Assembly (NCBI GenBank): GCA_003353785.1
Contig: PIVX01000018.1
Location: 1-34,039, forward strand
Length of the DNA stretch: 34,039 nucleotides
Direction: 5' to 3'
DNA from: Gammaproteobacteria bacterium
Lineage (GTDB): Bacteria > Pseudomonadota > Gammaproteobacteria > PIVX01
The position numbers were made by a program, and so were the translations under genes. The first letter of the stretch is position 1. The number at the start of each line of letters is the position of its first letter. Below are positions 17,630 through 25,800 of the stretch, one piece after another. The notes under the pieces were generated by a model. The model searched no databases, was not told the DNA's origin, and saw only the letters and a program-made list of their open reading frames with translations.

Positions 17630-18570
17630 AACTTGTTCCTCTCAGTTTTATTTAAACTAACTTTATTATCAATTAATAAACCTGGGTCTGGTATAAAATT
17701 ATCACTAAAACAGTCTTTATAGTTATGGTTTTTATTAACTATTCCAAGTTGTGTAGAATACTTCCCAACCTTTTCCCAATCTCGTTCAATATTTTTAAGA
17801 TCACGAGAAAAAAATGGCAAAACATGAAAGAAAATTTTATTATATAGAGCATTATTTAATTTAGGCTTTAATATAGCAAGATACTCAAAAGCTTGTTCAG
17901 GATTCTCTCTAGTAAATAAAGCTCCTAGATAACTTGCTTGCATGAAATTTTTAAGTAAGTTTGGTTCTTTATTTATTAATTTTTCGTGAGCTATAAACAT
18001 GATTGAACAAAAGCAGCAACAGCCCAAATTAGCTAGGTGATCTATTCTTAAAAAATTAGTCGGTTCATTTTTTTCTTCAACTTCTAATAGTTGGAAACAA
18101 GATAAACCAATAGCCGCATCAACTTCTTGATTTATAATAGCATTAGCTGCCTCCATACCTACTCTAATAGTTTGGTATTCATTTTTACTTATACCAGCGT
18201 TTGTGGCTATATTATCAATCATGATCTTGCCAAATTCTCCAATATAACCTATACGTTTACCTTTAATATCTTGGATAGACTTTATTTTATTTCTTGCTAG
18301 TGAAATCAGTCCTGTAGGGGGCTCATCTAATAGTGTTCCAATCGATTTGATAGGGTAGTTTCTACTACGGGCAGCAAAGCAATGAACCATTGCTTTTAAA
18401 CCTATAGGGATATGGTTATTACCAATAGTTATGGTTACATCGCTAGGACTTATAGGTTCAAGTAATATTAAATTAATATCTACCTCTTGATAGAACCCTA
18501 GTTCTTTAGCGACAAGTATTGGAATATGATATGGATTTAAGTACCAATTTAATAAAAATGGTAAGTTCAT
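17614..18570 (-). CDS. thi5: THI5/NMT1-type HMP-P synthase, yeast-like
   Basis: Makes the pyrimidine half of thiamin (HMP-P) from pyridoxal phosphate and an active-site histidine of the protein itself. It matches yeast Thi5 closely: [27 protein letters not shown] with Lys59 (PLP lysine) and His63 (the donated histidine), GYIGEFGKI, and the hallmark LGCCCFC at 182-188. It has no signal peptide, unlike the periplasmic ThiY proteins of the same fold, so a transport role is unlikely. A clear AGGAG (18577-18581) precedes ATG 18570. It is the first gene after a TPP riboswitch. A Thi5 homologue is known in Legionella. Confidence 0.94.
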   Translation of the reverse strand: MNLPFLLNWYLNPYHIPILVAKELGFYQEVDINLILLEPISPSDVTITIGNNHIPIGLKAMVHCFAARSRNYPIKSIGTLLDEPPTGLISLARNKIKSIQDIKGKRIGYIGEFGKIMIDNIATNAGISKNEYQTIRVGMEAANAIINQEVDAAIGLSCFQLLEVEEKNEPTNFLRIDHLANLGCCCFCSIMFIAHEKLINKEPNLLKNFMQASYLGALFTRENPEQAFEYLAILKPKLNNALYNKIFFHVLPFFSRDLKNIERDWEKVGKYSTQLGIVNKNHNYKDCFSDNFIPDPGLLIDNKVSLNKTERNKLCLQK

Positions 18571-18577
18571 AATTATC

Positions 18578-18608
18578 TCCTAATTTGTATATAAGCATAA
18601 AACTAGGA
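18578..18608 (-). promoter_or_regulatory. Possible Shine-Dalgarno-sequestering stem of the TPP riboswitch
   Basis: On the minus strand TCCTAGTTT (18600-18608) can pair over 9 bp, with one G-U, with AAATTAGGA (18578-18586), which contains most of the thi5 ribosome binding site. The loop is 13 nt. This fits the translational off-state used by Gram-negative TPP riboswitches. The alternative structure was not worked out. Confidence 0.45.
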
Positions 18609-18654
18609 TAAGAGACGCAGGCATAGCATAGCTTGATAGAGCAGTGCTTTGACA

Positions 18655-18738
18655 ATGACATCCCTTCGCTAGCATTATCTAGTTCAGGTTCAACAGGTAA
18701 TCTCAGCCTCTGCATTTAGCATCAGCACCCTGTGCCAT
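18655..18738 (-). ncRNA. TPP (THI-box) riboswitch aptamer
   Basis: The minus strand shows the THI-box order: P1 strand ATGGCA (18733-18738), GGGTGCT, CTGAGATTACC, TTGAACCTGA, GATAATG, CGAAGGGA, and P1 closing strand TGTCAT (18655-18660). Both halves of the conserved core, CTGAGA and CGAAGG, are perfect. It lies 84 nt before thi5 and would turn off the operon when thiamin pyrophosphate is plentiful. A minus-strand reading frame passes through it (ending at 18506) but is not a gene. Confidence 0.95.
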
Positions 18739-18763
18739 ATTTTTTGTAACCCTATCATAGAGA

Positions 18764-18793
18764 TTTATAGAAAGCAAATATTTTTTCTGGCAA
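18764..18793 (-). promoter_or_regulatory. Putative promoter of the thiamin operon
   Basis: On the minus strand TTGCCA (18788-18793) and TATAAA (18764-18769) are 18 bp apart. The predicted start is about 20 nt before the riboswitch aptamer. Confidence 0.5.
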
Positions 18794-18927
18794 TCTAGAG
18801 GTAAAAATTATCAGTCATCAGGAACTGTAAGAATTATTTTTGGCTTACAACTACTTATCTTTATTTTCTTGCTTAAGACAATTATGGGAATAGACATGTC
18901 TACAATTTTCTTGCTCATTTTTCCATT

Positions 18928-19497
18928 ATGGTTTTTAAACAGTCTACTCTTTTTAAGCAACGATACTATAATCAGATACTTTTGTTTGATTCTATAATTT
19001 GTGATACTATTTTTTTAAGAAATAATTTAGTGAATGGTAAAATGCGTACGAATTATATTGTTTCAGCAGAATGTGCAATTAAGCACAAAGGTAAATATCT
19101 AATTATTAAAAGACCTATGAATAAGAATGCTGCGGGATGTCTTGCTTTCCCAGGTGGTGGATGTGAATTGCAGGACGGCAAGAATGATGATGATGTTTTA
19201 GTGCAAACAGCAAAAAGGGAAGTATTGGAAGAAGTAGGATTAAAATTAGATGATGATCTAAATTATGTATGCAGTAATATGTTTTATGATCAGGTTAATG
19301 AAAAAAATGTAGTTCATACGCTGTTTTTTTATAGTCTCAATATAGAAATAGTAAAACTTAGTATTTCGTCAGATGAGGTTCCTGAATATTATTGGTTATC
19401 AGTCAGAGATATTTTTGCTATGGATAATTGTCCAAAGTGGATTAGAAAATATATCAATATTATAGAAAAAAGATTCTGTTATATAACTACTAAATAA
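18928..19497 (+). CDS. Nudix hydrolase
   Basis: The Nudix box is present: GGGCELQDG, then AKREVLEEVGL, with the REVLEE glutamates that bind metal. Nudix enzymes cleave nucleoside diphosphates linked to another group; the substrate cannot be read from this sequence. The Nudix fold begins at about residue 44 (YIVSAECAIKHKGK). The first 38 residues have no match, so ATG 19042 (MRTNYIVS) may be the real start; neither start has a good ribosome binding site. It diverges from the thiamin operon. A link to thiamin metabolism is possible only by position. Confidence 0.85.
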   Translation: MVFKQSTLFKQRYYNQILLFDSIICDTIFLRNNLVNGKMRTNYIVSAECAIKHKGKYLIIKRPMNKNAAGCLAFPGGGCELQDGKNDDDVLVQTAKREVLEEVGLKLDDDLNYVCSNMFYDQVNEKNVVHTLFFYSLNIEIVKLSISSDEVPEYYWLSVRDIFAMDNCPKWIRKYINIIEKRFCYITTK

Positions 19498-19814
19498 CAG
19501 ATTTTTTTCTATAGCTATGTGTCTAAATAATACGTATAAATCTAGTTAATTAGGTTCTCTTCAATCTGTATGCATATATTGAAAAAGCTTTACTTTCATA
19601 CGACAATTCGTAGCTACAAAATTTTAATCCGTGTATTTAAGTGAATTTTATTCATTGATGTAGTAAAGGCATTCAAGGTTCTTTAGAAGATGTAGTATAT
19701 TGAGCAATGTGTGCAAGTCAAGACTATATTATTAAACTAAATAAGATTAAATATAAATATCTACTAAATTTAACATAAGCGGTTAGATATATAAAAGATT
19801 TTAATGTGTTTCTA
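19498..19814. other. Intergenic region before the autotransporter gene
   Basis: About 310 bp of AT-rich DNA with no gene, RNA or clear promoter that I can recognise. Confidence 0.5.
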
Positions 19815-21677
19815 ATGAAGTCTCATTTTTGGATATTCAATTTTAGATTAAGCAAAATACATTCGTATGTTAAGTTAATCTCTATCTTATTTATTTTGCA
19901 TCCTAATTTAATCAATGCTGAAAATTTATATCGCCCAAATGGTAAGCTGATGGGTAAATTAGGTGTATCTCGCTCTTTAGCTCGACTTGGCATAGTTATA
20001 CCTATTCTCCAAAGATCAGAAAATTTAGTGTACCTGCCTATAATAGGTATGTTAGATATAAATAACACAAATGAATTAAATTTAGGGATCGGCTATCGTC
20101 AAATAGTTAACCAAAACTATATCTTAGGAGGGTATAGTTTTTTTGACTACCGTAAAAGTCAGTACGATAATTATTTTAAGCAAATAACTCTTGGATTGGA
20201 ACTATTTTTCCAAAGATTGGAATTTAGGACGAACATATATTTGCCAGAGAAGAAATCTAAATTTGGTTATTCAAAAAAAATAAAAAATGTATCAGTAAAT
20301 TATGATGGTGTTAATACGGAACATGTATTTTCCAATTCTAGAACTAGGTATAAAGAGATCCCTAATTATGGTGGTGATATAGAAGTTGGTGTATCTATAA
20401 ATTATGATAATAATATTTATCTTGCTTATTATCATTTTTTTAACAAGATTAATAGTAATGTGATTAATGGAATAAGAGTTCGTAGCACATACCAGTATAC
20501 TGATGTTGTAACTTATGATGCTGAAATATCATATGATAATAAGAGGAAATTCAATGCATTTGTTGGATTTAGTGTTTCTTTTGTTAAAAGACAAGCTAAT
20601 TTTTCTTTACTAAATAAAATGACCATGCTTCCTATAAGGGATGTGGATATAGTGGTAGATGTAGATGAGACTGCTTTGATGGAAGATGTTGTCACAAATA
20701 GCTACGATGGATATGTGCCTTTAATTGATTTAGAAATGTTTACTAAATTAAGTTTAGGAGGAAATGGAACCCAAGACAATGTTTTTATAACTGCCGCTGC
20801 AATGAATGCAGCTAGAGATGTAGATGACATTGTAATACATACAAAAGGAGATTTTGTATTACTTAGTAGTTTAAATAAAAAATCTTTAGATTCAGGTTCT
20901 CCATTGGTAAAACAATATAATGAGCTGTATTTGCTTGTATTAAGAAAAAATTCTCCTCTATATAAAACTTATCAAACAGGATTTTGGACAAGTTCATCCT
21001 ATGAAGAAAAAATGAAACAGCAGTTCGATCTTTTCAAAAGCAAATATCCTGGACTCAGCATCGATAACATATCATATAATAAGATTTTAGCTGGCGGTGT
21101 TCCTAGACAGACAACTTATGAAATATTAGAATTTTTCTATAGAGAAATTTCAAACGTAAAAGTTGTTCTACATGGCGTGAACTCAGATACTGACTCTATT
21201 GTGCAGAACGTTACAAGCTTGCGAGCTGAAGTTAATAGAACGAAAGCTGGGCAAAACGATCAACGCTATATTGTTGCTAATTTTGCAATGAATAACCATG
21301 CAACTGCTTTAATTGTAGATAGGCAAGACCATATATTCTATCATATGGATTCTAACCATATTAAGTTATCTGATAAGCAGAAGAATATTTTGCAACAGGT
21401 ATTTGGTAGCGGATATAGTTATAATTACCCGGAAACTCCTAGGCAAAAAGAATCATGGTCATGTGCTCAGCATACAGTGCAAAACATAATGGATTTCTCT
21501 AAAGGATATATTCAAAGTAAAATTGTTGGTACTAATAGAGATATGAGTTTTATTCTGGAAAAGAATTTGTATTTGCATTCAGCTTATCGCAATAGTGGAA
21601 AACTTGCTCCGGTAACTTTACAGTCAGTGCGTAATACTATTGACTGTAGGAACAATTTTATTGCTCTATTGAATTAA
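19815..21677 (+). CDS. Inverse autotransporter barrel fused to a clan CE cysteine protease
   Basis: Numbered from ATG 19815 (620 residues). A hydrophobic signal segment ends near NLINAEN. Residues about 38-260 resemble the beta-barrel of intimin/invasin-type inverse autotransporters: alternating strands such as LNLGIGYRQIV, YILGGYSFFDYR and FKQITLGLELFFQRLEFRT. The passenger follows at the C-terminus. Its last part has the order of catalytic residues of clan CE proteases (Ulp1, YopJ, bacterial deubiquitinases): His495 in NNHATALIVD, Asp512 in YHMDSN, Gln544 in RQKESW and Cys550 in WSCAQHTVQN. The middle region (270-480) is unknown, and there are no Ig or LysM repeats. A GTG at 19806 could add three residues. 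It is followed by a convergent MFS gene. Confidence 0.8.
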   Translation: MKSHFWIFNFRLSKIHSYVKLISILFILHPNLINAENLYRPNGKLMGKLGVSRSLARLGIVIPILQRSENLVYLPIIGMLDINNTNELNLGIGYRQIVNQNYILGGYSFFDYRKSQYDNYFKQITLGLELFFQRLEFRTNIYLPEKKSKFGYSKKIKNVSVNYDGVNTEHVFSNSRTRYKEIPNYGGDIEVGVSINYDNNIYLAYYHFFNKINSNVINGIRVRSTYQYTDVVTYDAEISYDNKRKFNAFVGFSVSFVKRQANFSLLNKMTMLPIRDVDIVVDVDETALMEDVVTNSYDGYVPLIDLEMFTKLSLGGNGTQDNVFITAAAMNAARDVDDIVIHTKGDFVLLSSLNKKSLDSGSPLVKQYNELYLLVLRKNSPLYKTYQTGFWTSSSYEEKMKQQFDLFKSKYPGLSIDNISYNKILAGGVPRQTTYEILEFFYREISNVKVVLHGVNSDTDSIVQNVTSLRAEVNRTKAGQNDQRYIVANFAMNNHATALIVDRQDHIFYHMDSNHIKLSDKQKNILQQVFGSGYSYNYPETPRQKESWSCAQHTVQNIMDFSKGYIQSKIVGTNRDMSFILEKNLYLHSAYRNSGKLAPVTLQSVRNTIDCRNNFIALLN

Positions 21678-21785
21678 AAATTAATCTTACGCATGAAGAT
21701 GTTTGTGTCCAGATAAGTAAAAGCTGAATATATTGCTAAAATAATAATACTATTATATTAGTTTAGAAAGAGATATTCTGATGTA

Positions 21786-21830
21786 AACTAAGAAAAGAAT
21801 TAATAATAGGAATTATTCCTTTTCTTAGTT
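21786..21830. terminator. Hairpin between converging genes
   Basis: aactaagaaaag (21786-21797) and its exact complement cttttcttagtt (21819-21830) enclose 21 nt that can pair further in part. It lies between the stop codons of the autotransporter gene and the MFS gene and could serve both. The T-tract is weak in the plus direction. Confidence 0.55.
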
Positions 21831-21836
21831 AGCTTG

Positions 21837-23063
21837 TCATGTCCTATTAGAACTATTGTTATTAAACCAGAAGATAAAACTTCCTAATAGTGCACAAATA
21901 GGAATTATTAATAAAGCAATGCTGTAGGTATAATTACTATATATTTTAGCTGAACCAAGCATTGTTCCATCCCAAGCAAGATCCATTAAAAAACCAATAC
22001 TAGCATGAAAAAAAGTACCTCCAAGCATATTAATACTATTTAGGAATGCTATGGTAATCCCCATGTTTTCTGCTGATACAATATTTGAACCAATGGCAAA
22101 AACTAGTACTTGGTAGCAGCATAATATGCCTGTAATAAACATTAATGTACATAATACGTAGTTTGATAAATAGTTATTATAGCTCAGTACAATCACGAAT
22201 ATTAATGACATTATAATACCAGTTATAGCAGTGACTATATAATAATTATTAAAATATCCTGCGATCCAGGCTAGGAGTGGGCCTCCAAAAAGCATTCCAA
22301 AAAAAATAAAAGAAGTTATTGCACTAGCTTCGGATTTTAGAATATTTCTGGTTTGCATCAAATAGCTTACTCCCCAGATATCTGCAAATCCTTCCAATGA
22401 ACCAACCATAAATAAATTTGCAATTGCTATACTAATAAGCAATTTATTACTTAAAATATCTTTTAAAATATTCTGTATAGGGATTTGATTGTTAAGAGCT
22501 AAAGGTTGTGGATTATTAATGAATAGTAATATGCAAAATCCAAGTCCAACTAATACTCCACCTAAGATGATCATAACATCTGTCCAGCCAATTTGTTCTA
22601 TCAAGATACTAACAGGGTATCCTCCATATAGCGCTCCCATTAGTCCAAAGGTAAAGCTTATACCAACCATTTTTGCATAATATTTTTTAACGAACCATAA
22701 TGAAATCGTTTTAGATACTCCTAAAAATCCAGCTGCAGAACTCGCTCCTATCAGGAATCTGCTTAATAGCACAATTAACCAATTATTACTGATTATAGAT
22801 AGCCAACAACTTAGTCCACATACTATAGTAAATAGACCGATTATTTTTTTGATCCCGAATTTGTCAAGTAACCAAGCGCAGGGGATTTGCATCCCAGAGT
22901 ACCCTAAGTAATATAGAGATGCGAAGATCCCAAATGAAGTTGCATCCACTTGGTATCGATCCATCATTTCAGGCATAATTAGCCCTGGAAATAGGCGGGC
23001 AACAAACTGGAATGCAAAAAACAATAGTGGAAAGAACCACATTATCCATGATTTAATATTCAT
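21837..23063 (-). CDS. Major facilitator superfamily transporter
   Basis: A 408-residue protein with about twelve hydrophobic segments in two halves. Between segments 2 and 3 is LLDKFGIKK, the MFS loop motif. The N-terminus (FFAFQFVARLFPG, then DRYQVDATSFGIFASLYYLGY) is typical of organic-acid or amino-acid MFS carriers of intracellular gammaproteobacteria. The substrate is not readable. A good ribosome binding site (AGAGGT, minus strand) precedes ATG 23063. A nutrient-import role is plausible in a host-dependent organism. Confidence 0.92.
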   Translation of the reverse strand: MNIKSWIMWFFPLLFFAFQFVARLFPGLIMPEMMDRYQVDATSFGIFASLYYLGYSGMQIPCAWLLDKFGIKKIIGLFTIVCGLSCWLSIISNNWLIVLLSRFLIGASSAAGFLGVSKTISLWFVKKYYAKMVGISFTFGLMGALYGGYPVSILIEQIGWTDVMIILGGVLVGLGFCILLFINNPQPLALNNQIPIQNILKDILSNKLLISIAIANLFMVGSLEGFADIWGVSYLMQTRNILKSEASAITSFIFFGMLFGGPLLAWIAGYFNNYYIVTAITGIIMSLIFVIVLSYNNYLSNYVLCTLMFITGILCCYQVLVFAIGSNIVSAENMGITIAFLNSINMLGGTFFHASIGFLMDLAWDGTMLGSAKIYSNYTYSIALLIIPICALLGSFIFWFNNNSSNRT

Positions 23064-23437
23064 TTTTAATACCTCTTTTAATTGATATTATATTTTAAGT
23101 AAATTTTAATTTGTAAATAGTGGGAAAGTAGACGGACTAACCGCCAATATTGTAAATAATTTGATGAATAGAATTGTATGCTGTATTTTCCATACTCGTA
23201 GTCTAGCAGACATTAATATTTTAAACAAGACTGTCTGTCTGATGGCGGAGGATTAAGGTATGTATCTGACAATTGGGATAGTCTCTAGTTGTTGTTCATA
23301 AGGAAAACTATCGGTGAGCAGCTGGGAGGTAAAGTCTGTGTAGTGATAGCGGTACTACTATGAAATATAAATAAAAAAACTGCGCGAGATCTTGTTAAGA
23401 GTAGCATTTCTTTTGAGAAGATAAGTATGTAAATCTA
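23064..23437. other. Intergenic region between the MFS and outer-membrane protein genes
   Basis: No gene or known RNA is recognised. The part from about 23240 to 23390 is less AT-rich than its surroundings and may be a decayed gene: one plus frame reads for short stretches between stops, without a recognisable match. Confidence 0.5.
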
Positions 23438-24280
23438 TTAGGTAAATTTAAATATCAATCCTAGGATCACGCTATTGTTTGTAAGGCTTTTGTTAATGGG
23501 GCTTTTTACTTTGGTTGTTTGAGTTAAATGATATTCAATAAACATGATAATATTTTTATCAATTTTGTAAAATACCCCAGTAATTAGTTGTCCTGTTAGG
23601 ACAGTTTGGTTAAGTTTTATCTGAGACTGTTTTTCTGCTAGATTTAATTCAGGATAATTCGATATAATGCTATTTAATAATAAATCAGGTACTTGATCTC
23701 CAAATAGGGATTTAATTATATTAACTTCAATTTTGATTGATGAATCAAGATTAATGTGAGTTGTCCCTATTCCAAACCCTATATGACCATATATGCTATT
23801 AGTTATGGGATAATCATAAAATATTTTACCAAGTATCATGGTTGCTTGCATTTTATTTTTTATTTTAGTAATGGTGGGACCAATGGTATTTGATACATTT
23901 AATCCTCCTAGTCCTAGTAGGCTAGATAAATTAGCTGGGTCAATTGGGATCTGGAGATCATTATTTGATATTGAGGTATTGATGTTATGAGTTCTTCTGC
24001 TTATTTCTAAACCATAACGATATTTTTTTATTTGGTAGCCTAGCATGAAAGCATATTGTTGAGCTTTAGAATCAATTTTATCTGTGATCTTAATATTGTC
24101 AAAATTTATAGATATAGGGTTTGTAACCTTAAGCGTAGTATTTCTTTGTAGAGTTGGAGAATTAGTGAGGTAATAGTAGCCGATGTCAAAATAAATAAAG
24201 GGGTGATTTATAGAATAGGCTATAGTTGATAAATGTATTATAGATATGTAGATAACTATCGAACGTATCAAATTGTTCAT
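23438..24280 (-). CDS. Outer-membrane beta-barrel protein, surface-antigen-like
   Basis: A 280-residue protein with a signal peptide (MNNLIRSIVIYISIIHLSTIAYS). The mature part shows alternating polar and apolar strands ending in aromatic residues, for example AFMLGYQIKKYRYGLEIS, IYGHIGFGIGT, ITGVFYKI and, at the end, VILGLIFKFT. This resembles the small 8-stranded porin-like surface antigens of host-associated proteobacteria. The last residue is Thr rather than the usual Phe, with Phe just before the final pair. Two long predicted loops contain serine/proline-rich text. No exact family is assigned. Confidence 0.8.
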   Translation of the reverse strand: MNNLIRSIVIYISIIHLSTIAYSINHPFIYFDIGYYYLTNSPTLQRNTTLKVTNPISINFDNIKITDKIDSKAQQYAFMLGYQIKKYRYGLEISRRTHNINTSISNNDLQIPIDPANLSSLLGLGGLNVSNTIGPTITKIKNKMQATMILGKIFYDYPITNSIYGHIGFGIGTTHINLDSSIKIEVNIIKSLFGDQVPDLLLNSIISNYPELNLAEKQSQIKLNQTVLTGQLITGVFYKIDKNIIMFIEYHLTQTTKVKSPINKSLTNNSVILGLIFKFT

Positions 24281-24456
24281 GTTGATTTTAAAGATTTTTT
24301 AAGAATGTTAATTAATGTAGTAAAATAATTGCGTATTATTGAGTAGTTGTTAAATTTTGTCAAATTTAGTATTTATACTAACTTTTTATTGATGTAAATA
24401 TACATGAATCAGGCAATTTGATATAGTTAACTCAAATAAATTAACTCAAATGTAAA

Positions 24457-25794
24457 ATGAAGAATCAGTGGTCAGGATATTTAGGATTTTTAATAGCCGT
24501 TGCTGGAGCTGCCATTGGTCTTGGTAATATTTGGAAATTTCCTTATATGGTAGGAGAAAATGGAGGTAGTTCTTTTGTTATCATTTATATGGTATTTGTA
24601 TTTTGTGTCGGTATCCCATTGATGTTGGCTGAAATGGTGATTGGCAGATGTGGTCAGCATAATCCTATATCTAGTTTCTCAGTCATTAGTGATAAAATAC
24701 AGGCAAGTAGCCTGTATGCTAAGGCTAGTTGGATATTAATTGTAACTGCCTTATGTATATTATCTTTCTATAGTGTAATTGCAGGATTTTCTTTAGCTTA
24801 TCTTTATAAGTCTATTTTAGGAAATTTTACAGATCTAGGAGCACAAGAGATTAAAAATATATGGACTGCTTTAATCAGTTCTCCAATTGAAATGATGATC
24901 TGGAATATTCTATTTTTGTTTATAAGTGTTGCTGTGGTTATCAAAGGTGTGCAGGAAGGGTTAGAGAGAGCTAATAGAATTCTAATGCCAATTTTGTATT
25001 TAATCTTAGTGGTTTTAGTCTTATATGCATATTCTTTAGAAGGTTTTGAAAAGGCTGTAAGTTTCATGTTTGGATTTAGAGTAGAAGAGCTAACAAGTAC
25101 AGTTATTATTGCAGCATTGGGGCATGCATTTTTTTCATTAGCAATTGGTGCTGGTTGTTTGATTGTTTATGGTTCATATCTTCCAGAAAAAAATAAAATT
25201 GGTAACAGTGTATTTATTATATCTATTATGAGTATATTAGTTGCTATGATGGCTGGGATAGCTATTTTTACTGTAGTTTTTACTTATGATTTACCACCTA
25301 CAGGTGGTCCAGGATTAATGTTTGAAATTCTTCCAGTAGCGTTTGCTAAAATGCCGTATGGATATCTAGTGGGCGCAGCGTTTTTTATAATGCTAATATT
25401 TGCTGCATGGACTTCCTCCATATCTTTTATTGAGGTATTAGTTGCTGTTAGCGAAGATAAACTAAAACTTTCAAGAACAAATTCAGCAATATTAGTGGGA
25501 ATATTTGCTTTTATACTAGGATTAGGTTCAATTTTTTCTTTTAATTATCTAAGCGAGCCTATATTTTGGGGTCGAAATTTCTTTTATATTATTACGGATT
25601 TATCTACTAATATTCTTTTACCTATATCTTCAATATTAATTGCTGTTTTTGTAGGTCATGTTATTCCTGAAAAATTATTATTACCTAAATTGTCCTTTAA
25701 ATATATAGCTACATATAAAATATGGATATTTTTAATGAAATGGGTTGTTCCTATCTGCATAATTATAGTTATGTTAAATAGTATGGTTAACTAA
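24457..25794 (+). CDS. Sodium:neurotransmitter symporter family (NSS) amino-acid transporter
   Basis: A 445-residue membrane protein whose start reads GFLIAVAGAAIGLGNIWKF, followed by PYMVGENGGSSFV: the sodium- and substrate-binding unwound helix 1 of the LeuT/MhsT/TnaT family. About eleven hydrophobic segments follow, as in short bacterial members that lack helix 12. PPTGGPGLMFEILPVAF is the usual loop before helix 7. It takes up amino acids with sodium; which one is not readable. It is followed 6 bp later by the next gene, so the two may be co-transcribed. Confidence 0.95.
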   Translation: MKNQWSGYLGFLIAVAGAAIGLGNIWKFPYMVGENGGSSFVIIYMVFVFCVGIPLMLAEMVIGRCGQHNPISSFSVISDKIQASSLYAKASWILIVTALCILSFYSVIAGFSLAYLYKSILGNFTDLGAQEIKNIWTALISSPIEMMIWNILFLFISVAVVIKGVQEGLERANRILMPILYLILVVLVLYAYSLEGFEKAVSFMFGFRVEELTSTVIIAALGHAFFSLAIGAGCLIVYGSYLPEKNKIGNSVFIISIMSILVAMMAGIAIFTVVFTYDLPPTGGPGLMFEILPVAFAKMPYGYLVGAAFFIMLIFAAWTSSISFIEVLVAVSEDKLKLSRTNSAILVGIFAFILGLGSIFSFNYLSEPIFWGRNFFYIITDLSTNILLPISSILIAVFVGHVIPEKLLLPKLSFKYIATYKIWIFLMKWVVPICIIIVMLNSMVN

Positions 25795-25800
25795 TTAAGT

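Noticed and set aside
18506..18715. Minus-strand frame of 69 codons near the thiamin operon
   Set aside because: It reads through the TPP riboswitch and into thi5 in another frame.
23240..23390. Possible decayed transposase or structured RNA in the less AT-rich part of the intergenic region
   Set aside because: No frame gave a recognisable translation and no consistent long stem was found.
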